Shown piece after piece: positions 10,401-18,693 of a stretch of 64,000 nt of DNA. Positions within the stretch are counted from its first letter, which is position 1; every line of letters starts with the position of its first letter. The notes beneath the pieces are model-generated. The model was not told the origin of the DNA. It did no database searches and saw only the letters and a list, made by a program, of their open reading frames with translations. The stretch spans positions 3,825,982 to 3,889,981 of the forward strand of contig NZ_LT985361.1 in the NCBI RefSeq assembly GCF_900269665.1. The letters are read 5' to 3'. The position numbers and the translations under genes are program-made. The stretch is from Nocardia suismassiliense (lineage in GTDB: Bacteria; Actinomycetota; Actinomycetes; Mycobacteriales; Mycobacteriaceae).

Positions 10401-13400
10401 GATCCCGCTGCAGCTGACCGAGGAGGGTGGACGGCAACTCCAGGTGCACGTCGGCGCGCCGGACGCGGCCAACCGCAGGACCATCACCATCGCCAGCCGC
10501 GTCGACGAGATCGACACCGACTGGACCGAACACGCCACCGGCCTGCTCAGCTTCACCGGCCCCGACGGCCGATCCGGCGGCGACGCCGACTGGCCCCCGG
10601 CCGGCGCCGAGCAGCTCGAGGCCGGGCTGTGGCGCGCTGGTGACACCCTGCTGACCGAGGCGACGTTGCCCGAGCAGAGCGAAACCGCCCGTCTCGCACT
10701 GCATCCCGCCCTGCTCGACGCCGCGCTGCGCCCCGCACTGGACGCGGGGCAGTATGTCGCCGAATGGCACGGGCTCCGGCTGCACGCCACCGGCGCCACC
10801 GCGCTGCGCGTTCGGCTGACCGACGGCGCCGCCCTCTCGGTGCGCGCCGAGGATCGCACCGGACACCCGGTCCTCGACATCGATGCGGTGGTCCGCAGGC
10901 CGCACCCGGACCGCCCGAATGTGGCCACCGAGGCCCTGTTCGAGGTGGACTGGACACCGATGCTGCCCGCCGCCCGCCCACCGGTGCTGCGTTGGGGCCC
11001 CGACGGGGACGCCGTCCGCGTCGACCTGTTCGCACCGGCGGGCGCCGATCCGGCGCAGGCGGCCCACGATCTCAGCCAGCGGGCCCTGCGGATGGTGCGC
11101 GAATGGCTGGCCGACGAGGACCGCACCGCCCGGCTCGTCGTGACCACCAGGGGCGCGCTGCAATGCCGCGACGAAGCGGTCACCGATCCCGGCGCCGCCG
11201 CGGCCTGGGGTCTGCTGCGGTCCGCCCAGTCCGAAGCCCCCGACCGGATCGTGCTCATCGATCTGGACGCGGCCGAACCGACCGAGGAACTGCTCGCCGC
11301 CATCGTGGTCTCCGGCGAAGCCCAGGCGGCGATCCGCGGCGAGGCCGTGCTCGTGCCCCGGCTCAGCCGCTCGAGCGTGCCGCCGGAACTCGGCGAATAC
11401 CGTTGGAGTACCACCGGAACCGTGCTCATCACCGGCGGCACCGGTTCACTCGGCGCGCTGTTCGCCCGCCACCTCGCCGGCACCCACGGCGTCACCCGGC
11501 TCGTGCTCACCAGCAGGCGCGGCCCGGCCGCGCCCGGTGCCGAGCAGCTGCGCGCCGAGCTGCGCGAACTCGGTGCGGAGGCGACCATCGCCGCCTGCGA
11601 TGTCGCCGACCGCGCCGCACTGGCCGCGCTGTTGGCCGACATCCCCGCCGACCACCCGCTGACCGGGGTGATCCACACCGCGGGTGTCATCGACGACGGC
11701 CTGCTCACCGACCTCACCCCCGAACGGCTCGACGCCGTGCTGCGGCCCAAGGTCGATGCCGCCTGGCAACTGCACGACCTCACCAAGGACCACGACCTCA
11801 CCGCGTTCGTCCTGTTCTCGTCCACCGCAGCGGTTTTCGGTGGCCCCGGCCAGTCGAACTACGCCGCGGCCAACGCGTTCCTCGACGGACTGGCCTGCTA
11901 CCGCGTGGCGGCCGGGCTGCCGGCGACCTCGGTCGCCTGGGGTCTGTGGCGCCAAGACGGCGGCATCACCGGCCATCTCGACCGAGCTGATCTCGACCGC
12001 ATCGCCAGGGGCGGCTTCCGGCCGATCGAGCCCGGCCAGGGCACCGCGCTGCTCGACACCGCGCTCGCTCTCGCCCGCACCGAACTCGTCGCCACCCCGT
12101 TCGACCTGGCGCTGCTGCGGGCCCGCCCCAGCCAGGCCCCGGTACTGATGCGCAGACTGCTGCGTCTGTCGAACCGGCGGGTGGCCGGCAATACCGACAG
12201 CGGTCTCGACTCGCTGACCGCCCGCCTGACCGGACTGGACCAGCGCGACGGCCATCGGCTCGTACTCGACCTGGTGCGCACCGAAGTCGCGGCCGTGCTC
12301 GGGCATGCCGATGGCTCCGGCATCGGCGCGGATCAGCCGTTCACCGATCTCGGGTTCGACTCGCTGACCTCCATCGAACTGCGCAACCGGCTCAGCACCG
12401 GCACGGGCTGCCGGTTGCCGGGCACGGTCGTTTTCGACCGGCCGACCCCGAACGAACTCGCCGATTTCCTGCGCACCGCGTTGCTGGCGAAGCTGACCGA
12501 CGCCGAGTCGAGGGAGGTGGTGGACTTCGCCGCCGAGATCGTGCTCGACGAGGACATCCGCGCCGCGGCGACCGTCAGCCGGGTCGCCGTTGCGCCGAAT
12601 GCCGTGTTACTCACCGGCGCAACGGGATTCGTCGGCGCGTTCCTGCTGCGCGACATCCTGCGCGCCGGCGACGCTCAGGTGTACTGCCTGGTGCGAGCCG
12701 AGGACGAGGCCGCCGCGCGGATCCGGCTGCGCGAGAGCCTGCGCTGGTATCGGGTGTGGGACGAGGTGGATCCCGAGCGACTGACGATCGTGGTCGGCGA
12801 TCTCGCGCGACCCGGATTCGGCCTCACCGAAACGGAGTTCGACGAGCTGGCGCGGACCGTCGACGTCGTCTACCACGCGGGCGCCACCGTCAACTGGCTC
12901 TACCCGTACCGGGAACTCAAGCAGGCCAACGTGCTCGGTACCGCCGAGGTGCTGCGCCTGGCGGCCAGGCATCGCACCGTCCCCGTTCACTACGTCTCGA
13001 CCACCGGTGTGTTCGCCGCCGAAGCGGCGGGGGACCGGCCGCAGCGCGCCGACGACGCGACCGGACCGGGGGAGATCTTGCCGACCGGCTACGTGCAGAG
13101 CAAATGGGCGGCCGAACAGATCATCGGCTTGGCCAGAGATCGTGGCGTGCCGGTCTCGGTGTACCGGGTCGACGTGGTCTCCGGCGACCAGCGCAACGGC
13201 GCCTGCCAGACCAGCGACTTCGTCTGGCTCAGCCTCAAGGGCCTGGTGCAGGCCGGCGCGGTGCCCGAGCGGCTCGGCGGGCACCTGCATTTCGTGCCGG
13301 TCGACTACGTCAGCTCCGCCATCGTCGCGCTGTCCACCAAGGCGGACGCGGCCAACCGCAACTTCCACCTGTACAACCAGGACGATCTGAGCTTCGCCGA

Positions 13401-13740
13401 TTGCGTCGATTACCTGCGCTCGATCGGCTACACCTTCGCGGAACTGCCCTGGGCGGAATGGGGCGAACTGATCAAGCAGGATCGGGCGAACGCCATGCTG
13501 CCGCTCTTCGGCGCTTTCGCGGTAATCGCCTCGGGCGACGACGATTCCGATCGGCTGTTCGATACCAGCGAAACGGAGTCCGCCCTCGCGGGCACCGGTA
13601 TCGCTTGCCCGTCGGTGACGAAGGACCTGTTCGAGAAGTACGTCGATTTCTTCGTCCAGGCGGGCTATTTCCCGCGCGTCACCGACGGCCCCCAGGTTTC
13701 CGGGACGCCGACGGGGCGCACCGACGGAGTCAGGAGCTGA
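7489..13740 (+). CDS. Type I polyketide synthase with terminal thioester reductase (KS-AT-DHx-KR-ACP-TR)
   Basis: 2083 residues, ATG after a clear AAGGAGA site at 7472-7478. The first 35 residues are a charged coiled-coil docking segment typical of class I N-terminal linkers. Then KS 7597-8850 (TACSSS, HGTGT, NIGH), AT 9130-10010 (GHSIGE, HAFH, malonyl type), a DH remnant 10210-10910 lacking the His/Gly/Pro motif, and KR 11410-11960 (TGGTGSLG; an IDD motif at the LDD position predicts B-type stereochemistry). ACP 12230-12480 carries GFDSL. The last 350 residues (12595-13640) are an NADPH-dependent thioester reductase: TGATGFVG near the start and a YxxSK catalytic pair. This domain should release the chain as an aldehyde, or an alcohol after a second reduction. 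There is no thioesterase domain. The AT contains one rare TTA codon (9409-9411). The last module leaves a C3 hydroxyl because its DH is broken. Confidence 0.96.
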   Translation: MPNESNEEKLVEYLKWVTADLRETRARLAELEASETEPVAIVGMACRYPGGADNPEQLWRLGDDGVDAIAEPPGDRGWDIERLRKKCAITEGGFLADATEFDAAFFGISPREAVAMDPQHRVLLEISWELFEHAGIDANSLRGSKTGVFVGVLEESYLGLAAPEELEGYLMTSKLGSIASGRIAYTFGLEGPAISLDTACSSSLVAMHLALRSLRSGESTLALAGGAIINGDAGGLVDFAKQGGLAADGRCKSFAAAADGTSWSEGAGMVLLERLSDARRNGHRVLAVVRGSAVNQDGASNGLTAPNGPAQERVIRDALADSGLRPCDVDVVEAHGTGTRLGDPIEAGALLATYGQERDQPLWLGSMKSNIGHSGPAAGVGGVIKMVQAMRHGRLPRTLHVDEPSPHIDWSTGAVELLTQPQDWPVADRPRRAGVSGFGISGTNAHVILEQAPEAAVETSAGVALPSVPWVLSAKTADGLRAKANQLLDYARNAADFAPADVALSLATGRAVLDYSAVVVGTERADFVGGLENLAEEGAPASNRARGRLAVLLTGQGAQRLGMGRELYGCAPVFAAALDAVCAHLDAELELPLKDVLFAPEGSADSALLDQTAYAQAALFAVETALFRLLESWGITPDYLLGHSIGEVTAAHLSGVLGLEDACRLVAARGRLMQSAREGGAMVAIQAGEDEIQGSLPAEVAIAGINGPQAVVISGEENAVERIAADWKAKGRKTKRLTVSHAFHSPHMDEVLAEFKAVAATLKFSAPEIPIVSNVTGTLATEEQLRSPDYWARHIRAAVRFLDGVRTLENEGVTDYLELGPDGVLTALVADCVERDSGALLNMLRANRSESETVATAVAGLHTRGVALDWSAILPGAAHVELPTYPFQRKRFWLGQQARPSDAAGLGLDQADHPLLGAALSLAGSEAMLFTGHLARYSHPWLTDGTSALVEIAIRAGDELGCTAIDHLYTPIPLQLTEEGGRQLQVHVGAPDAANRRTITIASRVDEIDTDWTEHATGLLSFTGPDGRSGGDADWPPAGAEQLEAGLWRAGDTLLTEATLPEQSETARLALHPALLDAALRPALDAGQYVAEWHGLRLHATGATALRVRLTDGAALSVRAEDRTGHPVLDIDAVVRRPHPDRPNVATEALFEVDWTPMLPAARPPVLRWGPDGDAVRVDLFAPAGADPAQAAHDLSQRALRMVREWLADEDRTARLVVTTRGALQCRDEAVTDPGAAAAWGLLRSAQSEAPDRIVLIDLDAAEPTEELLAAIVVSGEAQAAIRGEAVLVPRLSRSSVPPELGEYRWSTTGTVLITGGTGSLGALFARHLAGTHGVTRLVLTSRRGPAAPGAEQLRAELRELGAEATIAACDVADRAALAALLADIPADHPLTGVIHTAGVIDDGLLTDLTPERLDAVLRPKVDAAWQLHDLTKDHDLTAFVLFSSTAAVFGGPGQSNYAAANAFLDGLACYRVAAGLPATSVAWGLWRQDGGITGHLDRADLDRIARGGFRPIEPGQGTALLDTALALARTELVATPFDLALLRARPSQAPVLMRRLLRLSNRRVAGNTDSGLDSLTARLTGLDQRDGHRLVLDLVRTEVAAVLGHADGSGIGADQPFTDLGFDSLTSIELRNRLSTGTGCRLPGTVVFDRPTPNELADFLRTALLAKLTDAESREVVDFAAEIVLDEDIRAAATVSRVAVAPNAVLLTGATGFVGAFLLRDILRAGDAQVYCLVRAEDEAAARIRLRESLRWYRVWDEVDPERLTIVVGDLARPGFGLTETEFDELARTVDVVYHAGATVNWLYPYRELKQANVLGTAEVLRLAARHRTVPVHYVSTTGVFAAEAAGDRPQRADDATGPGEILPTGYVQSKWAAEQIIGLARDRGVPVSVYRVDVVSGDQRNGACQTSDFVWLSLKGLVQAGAVPERLGGHLHFVPVDYVSSAIVALSTKADAANRNFHLYNQDDLSFADCVDYLRSIGYTFAELPWAEWGELIKQDRANAMLPLFGAFAVIASGDDDSDRLFDTSETESALAGTGIACPSVTKDLFEKYVDFFVQAGYFPRVTDGPQVSGTPTGRTDGVRS
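9856..9956 (+). repeat. 101-bp exact repeat, copy 2 (AT of last module)
   Basis: Second copy of the exact repeat at 779-879, inside the C-terminal part of the AT domain of the thioester-reductase PKS. The acyltransferase of the middle module (5060-5950) is similar but not identical here. Confidence 0.85.
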
Positions 13741-13747
13741 GGACACT

Positions 13748-15328
13748 GTGACCATCCTCGATGACACCCCGCACGGCACCGGCGCGGCCGACCGGCTCGC
13801 GGAATTGCACGAATACCGGGCCAAGGCCCGCCAGGGGCCCGATCCGAAGGCCACCGAACGCCAGCACGCCAAGGGCAAGCTCACCGCGCACGAACGCGTC
13901 GAACTGCTGCTGGACGCGGGTTCGTTCCAGGAGATCGAGCCGCTGCGCAGGCATCGCGCCACCGGTTTCGGGCTGGAGGATCGCAAACCCTTCTCCGACG
14001 GTGTGATCACCGGCTGGGGCACGGTCTACGGCCGCCCGGTGTTCGTCTACGCGCACGACTTCCGGATCTTCGGCGGCGCGCTCGGCGAGGCGCACGCCGC
14101 CAAGATCCACAAGGTGATGGATCTCGCGATCCAGGCGGGCGCACCGCTGGTCTCGCTCAATGACGGTGCGGGCGCGCGCATTCAGGAGGGCGTCACGGCG
14201 CTGGCCGGCTACGGCGGCATCTTCCGGCGCAATACCCAAGCGTCCGGGGTCATTCCGCAGATCAGCGTGATGCTCGGGCCGTGTGCGGGTGGTGCCGCCT
14301 ACTCGCCCGCGCTCACCGATTTCGTATTCATGGTGCGCGGCATCTCGCAGATGTTCATCACCGGCCCCGATGTGGTGCAGGCGGTTACCGGCGAGCAGAT
14401 CAGCCAGGACGGCCTCGGCGGCAGCGACGTGCACGGCACCGATTCCGGGGTGGCGACGTTCGTCTACGACGACGAGCAGAGCTGCCTCGAGGGCGTCCGC
14501 TATCTGCTCTCGCTGCTGCCCGCCAACAACCGCGAGCTGCCACCGAGCGCTCCCGTCGCCGACCCGCCGGATCGGCGCACCGAGCAGCTCAACGACCTGG
14601 TGCCCGCGGATTCCCGGGTGCCCTACGACATTCGGCACGTCATCGAGCAGATCGTCGACGACGGCGAGTACTTCGAGGTGCATACGGCCTGGGCGCCGAA
14701 CATCGTCTGCGCGCTGACCAGATTGGCCGGGCAGGTCGTCGGCGTGGTCGGCAACCAGCCCAACGCGATGGTCGGCGCGCTGGACATCCAGGCCAGCGAG
14801 AAGGCGGCGCGGTTCGTCCAGTTCTGCGACGCGTTCAACATCCCCATCGTCACCTTGGTCGACGTGCCCGGCTTCCTGCCCGGCGTGGACCAGGAGCACG
14901 GCGGGATCATCCGGCACGGCGCGAAACTGCTCTACGCGTACTGCAATGCCACCGTGCCCAGGGTTTCGCTGGTGCTGCGCAAGGCTTATGGCGGCGCCTA
15001 CATCGTCATGGACTCCCGGTCCATCGGCACCGATCTCGCGCTGGCCTGGCCGACCAACGAGATCGCCGTGATGGGCGCGGAGGCCGCGGCGAACGTCATC
15101 TTCCGCAGGCAGATCGCGGCCTCGGACAATCCGGAAGCCACCAGGGCGCGGCTGGTCAAGGAGTACAAGTCCGAGCTGATGCATCCGTACTACGCCGCCG
15201 AGCGCGGGCTGGTGGACGACGTGATCGATCCGTCGCAGACCAGGATCGTGCTCATCAGGGCGCTGGCGATGCTGCGCACCAAACACGCGCCGCTGCCGAG
15301 CCGCAAACACGGAAATCCGCCGCAATGA
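13748..15328 (+). CDS. Acyl-CoA carboxylase beta (carboxyltransferase) subunit
   Basis: 526 residues, GTG start 7 bp after the PKS stop with GAGG just upstream, so it is transcribed with the PKS. It is full length for the AccB/PccB family of actinobacterial carboxyltransferases, which move CO2 from biotin on an alpha subunit to an acyl-CoA to make malonyl- or methylmalonyl-CoA. Both carboxyltransferase halves are present, including the oxyanion-hole glycine stretches around GPCAGGAAYSPAL and the AWPTNEIAVMGAEAA region. At the position known to steer chain length in Streptomyces enzymes (Asp in PccB, Ile in AccB), this protein has Ile (in GGAYIVMDS), so acetyl-CoA is a likely substrate. That fits the malonyl-type ATs of the adjacent PKSs. 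No biotinylated alpha subunit is in the window, so a housekeeping one is probably shared. Confidence 0.93.
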   Translation: MTILDDTPHGTGAADRLAELHEYRAKARQGPDPKATERQHAKGKLTAHERVELLLDAGSFQEIEPLRRHRATGFGLEDRKPFSDGVITGWGTVYGRPVFVYAHDFRIFGGALGEAHAAKIHKVMDLAIQAGAPLVSLNDGAGARIQEGVTALAGYGGIFRRNTQASGVIPQISVMLGPCAGGAAYSPALTDFVFMVRGISQMFITGPDVVQAVTGEQISQDGLGGSDVHGTDSGVATFVYDDEQSCLEGVRYLLSLLPANNRELPPSAPVADPPDRRTEQLNDLVPADSRVPYDIRHVIEQIVDDGEYFEVHTAWAPNIVCALTRLAGQVVGVVGNQPNAMVGALDIQASEKAARFVQFCDAFNIPIVTLVDVPGFLPGVDQEHGGIIRHGAKLLYAYCNATVPRVSLVLRKAYGGAYIVMDSRSIGTDLALAWPTNEIAVMGAEAAANVIFRRQIAASDNPEATRARLVKEYKSELMHPYYAAERGLVDDVIDPSQTRIVLIRALAMLRTKHAPLPSRKHGNPPQ

Positions 15329-15537
15329 CGCAGCACCTCGCGCTCCGTATCGAACGAGGATGCCCGGACGACGCCGAAATCGCGGCGCTGACCGTCGTCC
15401 TCGTCGCGCTCCAGACTTCGACTGTGCCCCTGGAGATTTCGGATCCCGCGCCGTCGTGGTGGCGGGTCGGCGGCGACGCGCCCGCCGCGGGTTCCTGGTC
15501 TGCTCGGCAACCGCCGTCCTGGCAGGCGCAGCACTGA
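15325..15537 (+). CDS. Acyl-CoA carboxylase epsilon-like subunit
   Basis: A 70-residue protein whose ATG overlaps the carboxylase beta stop codon (ATGA, 15325-15328), a classic translational coupling. It begins with a strand followed by RGCPDDAEIAALTVVLVAL, matching the short helix-forming core of actinobacterial carboxylase epsilon subunits (AccE/PccE family). It ends in a Trp-rich tail with SWW, SWS and SWQ, as those proteins often do. Epsilon subunits stabilise the alpha-beta complex and raise activity. Family members diverge strongly, so the call rests on position, size, the N-terminal pattern and the Trp-rich tail. Confidence 0.75.
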   Translation: MTQHLALRIERGCPDDAEIAALTVVLVALQTSTVPLEISDPAPSWWRVGGDAPAAGSWSARQPPSWQAQH

Positions 15538-15575
15538 ATTTCACACCGATCACGCAGAACCGAGGAAGGGCGGTC

Positions 15576-16733
15576 ATGATGCCGGAAACACTGGAAACTG
15601 TGCGCGAATTCGTCGGCACGGAACTGGAAGGCAAGCGGGAATACCTCGATTCGCTGGCCGAGGCGCCGCTGCCGATATACGAGAAGTTCGCCGACACCGG
15701 GCTCGCCAACTGGTGGCTGCCCACCGAATACGGCGGCGCCGGACTGAGTCTCACCGACAGCGTGGCCATCACGAACGAACTCGCCTACGGCGACGCGGGC
15801 GCGGCCTTCACCTTGTTCATCTCGGTGCTCGGGACCAGCATCGTATCCCTGTACGGCTCGGCCGAACTCAAGGACCGTTACCTCGCGCCGATGGCCAAGC
15901 AGGGCAGCTTCTGCGCCACCCTCGGCAGCGAGCGCAACGCGGGCAGCGAGCTCGCCAAGATCGAGACCACCGTCTCGCGCTCCGGTGACGAGCTCGTGCT
16001 GACGGGGGAGAAGTACTTCTCCACCAACTCCGGCTTCGCCGATTTCCTCGTCGTCATCGCGCGCTCGGCCGAGGACCCCAGCGACTACTGCGCCGTGCTC
16101 GTCCCCGCCGACACCCCCGGCGTGCGAGTGGTGAAGCGCTGGGACATGCTCGGCCTGCGCGCGTCGGGCACCTATCAGATCAGCCTGGACAACTGCCGGG
16201 TGCCCGCGGCGAACCAGCTGCGCGGTTCCGGGTTGCGCCTGCTGGAGGTCGGCCTCAACGCGAGCCGCATCCTCATCGCGACCACCGGCCTCGGTATCGC
16301 ACGGCGGATCCGGGACCTGTGCATGGATTACGCCAAGACCAAGCCGTTCCGGGACTCGACGTTGCTCGCCGCGCCGGTGTTCGCCGCCAAGCTCGGCCAG
16401 ATGGAGATGCAGATCGACGTGATGAAGAGTCACCTGCACGCGGCGGCCGGGCAGTACGACGCCATCATGAACGGACCGGATCCGGCCGAAACCTTCGCCA
16501 GGATCGGCACCTTGAAGTCCGCGGTCACCGCGAAGATGTTCTGCGGCCAGGCGGGCTGGGACATCGCGAGCGTCGGCTCGGAGATGTTCGGCGGTCTCGG
16601 CTACACCCACGAGTCGCCGATCGGCAAGCTGCTGCGGGATATGCGCTACGTCTCGATCGTGGAGGGCGGCGACGATGTACTGCGGGATCTGGTCTTCAGT
16701 CGCTACGTGGTGCCGGTGTCGCGCCGGTCTTGA
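15576..16733 (+). CDS. Acyl-CoA/acyl-ACP dehydrogenase
   Basis: 385 residues from the ATG at 15576, preceded by GAGGAAGGG. A longer frame from 15360 overlaps the epsilon-like gene and has an Arg-rich, non-family N-terminus, so it was not used. The protein has the three parts of the acyl-CoA dehydrogenase fold: an N-terminal helical domain (WWLPTEYGGAGLS), a middle beta domain with LTGEKYFSTNSGFAD and the RASGTYQISLDNCRVP strand, and a C-terminal helical domain. The EGG near the end (about E363) sits where the catalytic base of EGT-type members lies. It should use FAD to place a 2,3-double bond in an acyl thioester. As the last gene of the PKS-carboxylase run, it may desaturate the PKS product or make a starter unit; which of these is not shown by sequence. 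Confidence 0.88.
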   Translation: MMPETLETVREFVGTELEGKREYLDSLAEAPLPIYEKFADTGLANWWLPTEYGGAGLSLTDSVAITNELAYGDAGAAFTLFISVLGTSIVSLYGSAELKDRYLAPMAKQGSFCATLGSERNAGSELAKIETTVSRSGDELVLTGEKYFSTNSGFADFLVVIARSAEDPSDYCAVLVPADTPGVRVVKRWDMLGLRASGTYQISLDNCRVPAANQLRGSGLRLLEVGLNASRILIATTGLGIARRIRDLCMDYAKTKPFRDSTLLAAPVFAAKLGQMEMQIDVMKSHLHAAAGQYDAIMNGPDPAETFARIGTLKSAVTAKMFCGQAGWDIASVGSEMFGGLGYTHESPIGKLLRDMRYVSIVEGGDDVLRDLVFSRYVVPVSRRS

Positions 16734-16755
16734 GCCCTGCGTGCCTGCTATGCGC

Positions 16756-16788
16756 CGACCGTGCCGCACCCCGATGGCGGCACGGTCG
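16756..16788. terminator. Bidirectional hairpin terminator between convergent genes
   Basis: A perfect 12-bp stem (16756-16767 with 16777-16788, CGACCGTGCCGC and its complement) with a 9-nt loop. It lies between the acyl-CoA dehydrogenase stop at 16733 and the ABC permease stop at 16796, followed by a short T-containing run (GTTTCTC). The location fits a shared terminator. Confidence 0.7.
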
Positions 16789-16795
16789 ACGTTTC

Positions 16796-17689
16796 TCAGC
16801 TGTCCTTCGTTTTGAGCCGCAGGTAGGCCAGCGACAGCCCGACACCGATGTAGCAGAGCGCGCACAGCACGCTCTGCAGCAGTGCGTCGGTCGGCATCGG
16901 ATCGCGCAGCACATCACCGACCGCGTTCCAGGACTCGGTGAGCAGGAACGGATGCAGCCAGTCCAGCGGGGACAGCATGGTCAGCAGGGTGGACAGCGCG
17001 GTGCCGCCGAGGACCGCGATGACCACGATCAGCGGGTGGTCGGTGCACGCCGAGATCGCCAGGGCCACCGCTCCGACCGCGAGCAGCTGCAACGTCACCC
17101 AGACGACGGCGATCATGATCTGGCCGAGCGCGGCCCAGAAGGTGACACTGCTGCCGGACAGGCTGTATGTCGCGTGCGTTCCGAACATCACCAGACCGGC
17201 GGCGAAGCCGGACAGCGCCATCGGCAGGGTCGCGGCCAGCACGACGACGGCGACGCCGGCCGCCTTGACCGCGAGCAGCCTGCCCCGGCTCACCGGCGCG
17301 AGCAGCCAGCCGCGCAGCGTGCCGTGCGCCGCCTCGCCCGCCAGCGCGTCCGCGCCCGCCATCGCGGCGGTGAGCGGCATTCCGGTGGTCAGCGCGATGA
17401 CGATCACGGCGATGGGGAGTGCGAACGCGTTGTCGACAGCGGCGGGCAGCAGACCGGAACCCGGCCCCGCGTGCGGGCTCGTGGACGGTTCGGCGAACAA
17501 CAGGCTGATCCCGACGGCGATCGGGATGAACGGCAGCACGCCGAGCATCATGAGGTTGCGCGGCCTGCGGAAGATCCAGCGCAGCTCCGCGCGCAGCAGC
17601 CTGGTGAACGCCACCGAGCCCCTGGTCGTGGCGGCCGTGGTCGCGGCCGTCATCTCGTAGCTGCCTGATATGGCCTCTGTGTTGATCAT
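16796..17689 (-). CDS. ABC-2 type transporter permease
   Basis: 297 residues from the ATG at 17689, which overlaps the stop of the ATPase gene (ATGA, 17686-17689); an upstream in-frame start would run into that gene. The protein has a basic cytoplasmic start (RAELRWIFRRPRN) and about six long hydrophobic segments, the layout of ABC-2 permeases that pair with a separate ATPase for export of drugs or natural products. It is the last gene of a three-gene minus-strand operon, TetR-ATPase-permease. Given its place inside a biosynthetic cluster, efflux of or self-resistance to the product is likely; the substrate is an inference. Confidence 0.88.
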   Translation of the reverse strand: MINTEAISGSYEMTAATTAATTRGSVAFTRLLRAELRWIFRRPRNLMMLGVLPFIPIAVGISLLFAEPSTSPHAGPGSGLLPAAVDNAFALPIAVIVIALTTGMPLTAAMAGADALAGEAAHGTLRGWLLAPVSRGRLLAVKAAGVAVVVLAATLPMALSGFAAGLVMFGTHATYSLSGSSVTFWAALGQIMIAVVWVTLQLLAVGAVALAISACTDHPLIVVIAVLGGTALSTLLTMLSPLDWLHPFLLTESWNAVGDVLRDPMPTDALLQSVLCALCYIGVGLSLAYLRLKTKDS

Positions 17690-18693
17690 GCCGATCGCCC
17701 CTCGTCCATCGCGGACCACAGGTCCGTCGGTTCCGCACCCTCGGTCAACCTGGCGAACATCGCGTCGAGCCCGGTGCGGGCGCGGGTGGCCTCGTAGATC
17801 GACACCTCACCGCGGACCAGGATGCGCAGCACCGCGGGCGCGTCGGTCGCGCTCAGGTCGATCCGGACACCCTCCGGCACGAGCAGGCTCGGTATCCGGT
17901 TCTCCCGCAGCAGCGCAACGGCTTTCGTGCCGTCCGGGGTGGAGACGATGAGCGAGGGACCGCCCGCCTCCAGCAACTCACCCATCTCGCCCTGCGCCAC
18001 CAGGGTGCCGTTGTGCAACACCGCGACGTGGGTGCAGGTGGCCTCCACCTCGGCGAGCAGATGCGAGGACACCACCACGGTCACGCCCTCGGCGTGCAGC
18101 TCCGCGATGATCTTGCGGACCTCCCGGATGCCCGCCGGATCGAGGCCGTTGGTCGGTTCGTCGAGGATCACCAGCCGCCGGGGCGCCAGCAGCGCGGCCG
18201 CGAGCCCGAGTCGCTGCTTCATCCCGAGTGAATAGCCGCGGTAGCGCCGATCGGCGGCCTGCTCGAGGCCGACCCGCGCCAGCGCGGCCGTCACCGCGCT
18301 GGGGATCTGCGCGGTGGTCAGTCCGGGTTCGGCGGCGCCGAGCCTGCGCAGGTTCTCCCGCCCGGACAAGAACGGGTGAAAGCCCGGCCCCTCGACGAGC
18401 GCGCCGACCTCGGGCAGTGCGGCGGACGCGGCCTCGGGCATCCGGTGCCCGAGCAGCTCCACCTCGCCCGAGGTCGGCCTGCCCAGTCCGAGCAGCATGC
18501 GCAGGGTGGTCGTCTTACCGGACCCGTTCGGCCCGAGCATGCCGAGCACCGAGCCCTCCGGCACCCGCAGGTCCACCTGGTCCACCGCGACCGTGCCGCG
18601 ATACACCTTGCGTAAACCGTTGGTACGGGCCGCGAACGGGCCGGTGAGGCCTGCGTTCGGCAGCCGGTCGCCTGCGATGGTCGCGAGCGTCAT
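17686..18693 (-). CDS. ABC transporter ATP-binding protein
   Basis: 335 residues. One nucleotide-binding domain with Walker A GPNGSGKTT, signature YSLGMKQRLG, Walker B LVILDEPTNGLDP and a switch His in VVSSHLL, followed by about 100 extra residues common in DrrA-like drug-export ATPases. The start ATG (18693) overlaps the TetR stop and the stop overlaps the permease start, so the three genes are translationally coupled. It energises the adjacent ABC-2 permease. The C-terminal extension and its setting resemble antibiotic exporters such as DrrAB, but the cargo cannot be read from sequence. Confidence 0.93.
   Translation of the reverse strand: MTLATIAGDRLPNAGLTGPFAARTNGLRKVYRGTVAVDQVDLRVPEGSVLGMLGPNGSGKTTTLRMLLGLGRPTSGEVELLGHRMPEAASAALPEVGALVEGPGFHPFLSGRENLRRLGAAEPGLTTAQIPSAVTAALARVGLEQAADRRYRGYSLGMKQRLGLAAALLAPRRLVILDEPTNGLDPAGIREVRKIIAELHAEGVTVVVSSHLLAEVEATCTHVAVLHNGTLVAQGEMGELLEAGGPSLIVSTPDGTKAVALLRENRIPSLLVPEGVRIDLSATDAPAVLRILVRGEVSIYEATRARTGLDAMFARLTEGAEPTDLWSAMDEGRSA

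Noticed and set aside
15360..15575. N-terminal extension of the acyl-CoA dehydrogenase
   Set aside because: The extension overlaps the epsilon-like gene in another frame and is Arg-rich; a good ribosome site precedes the ATG at 15576.
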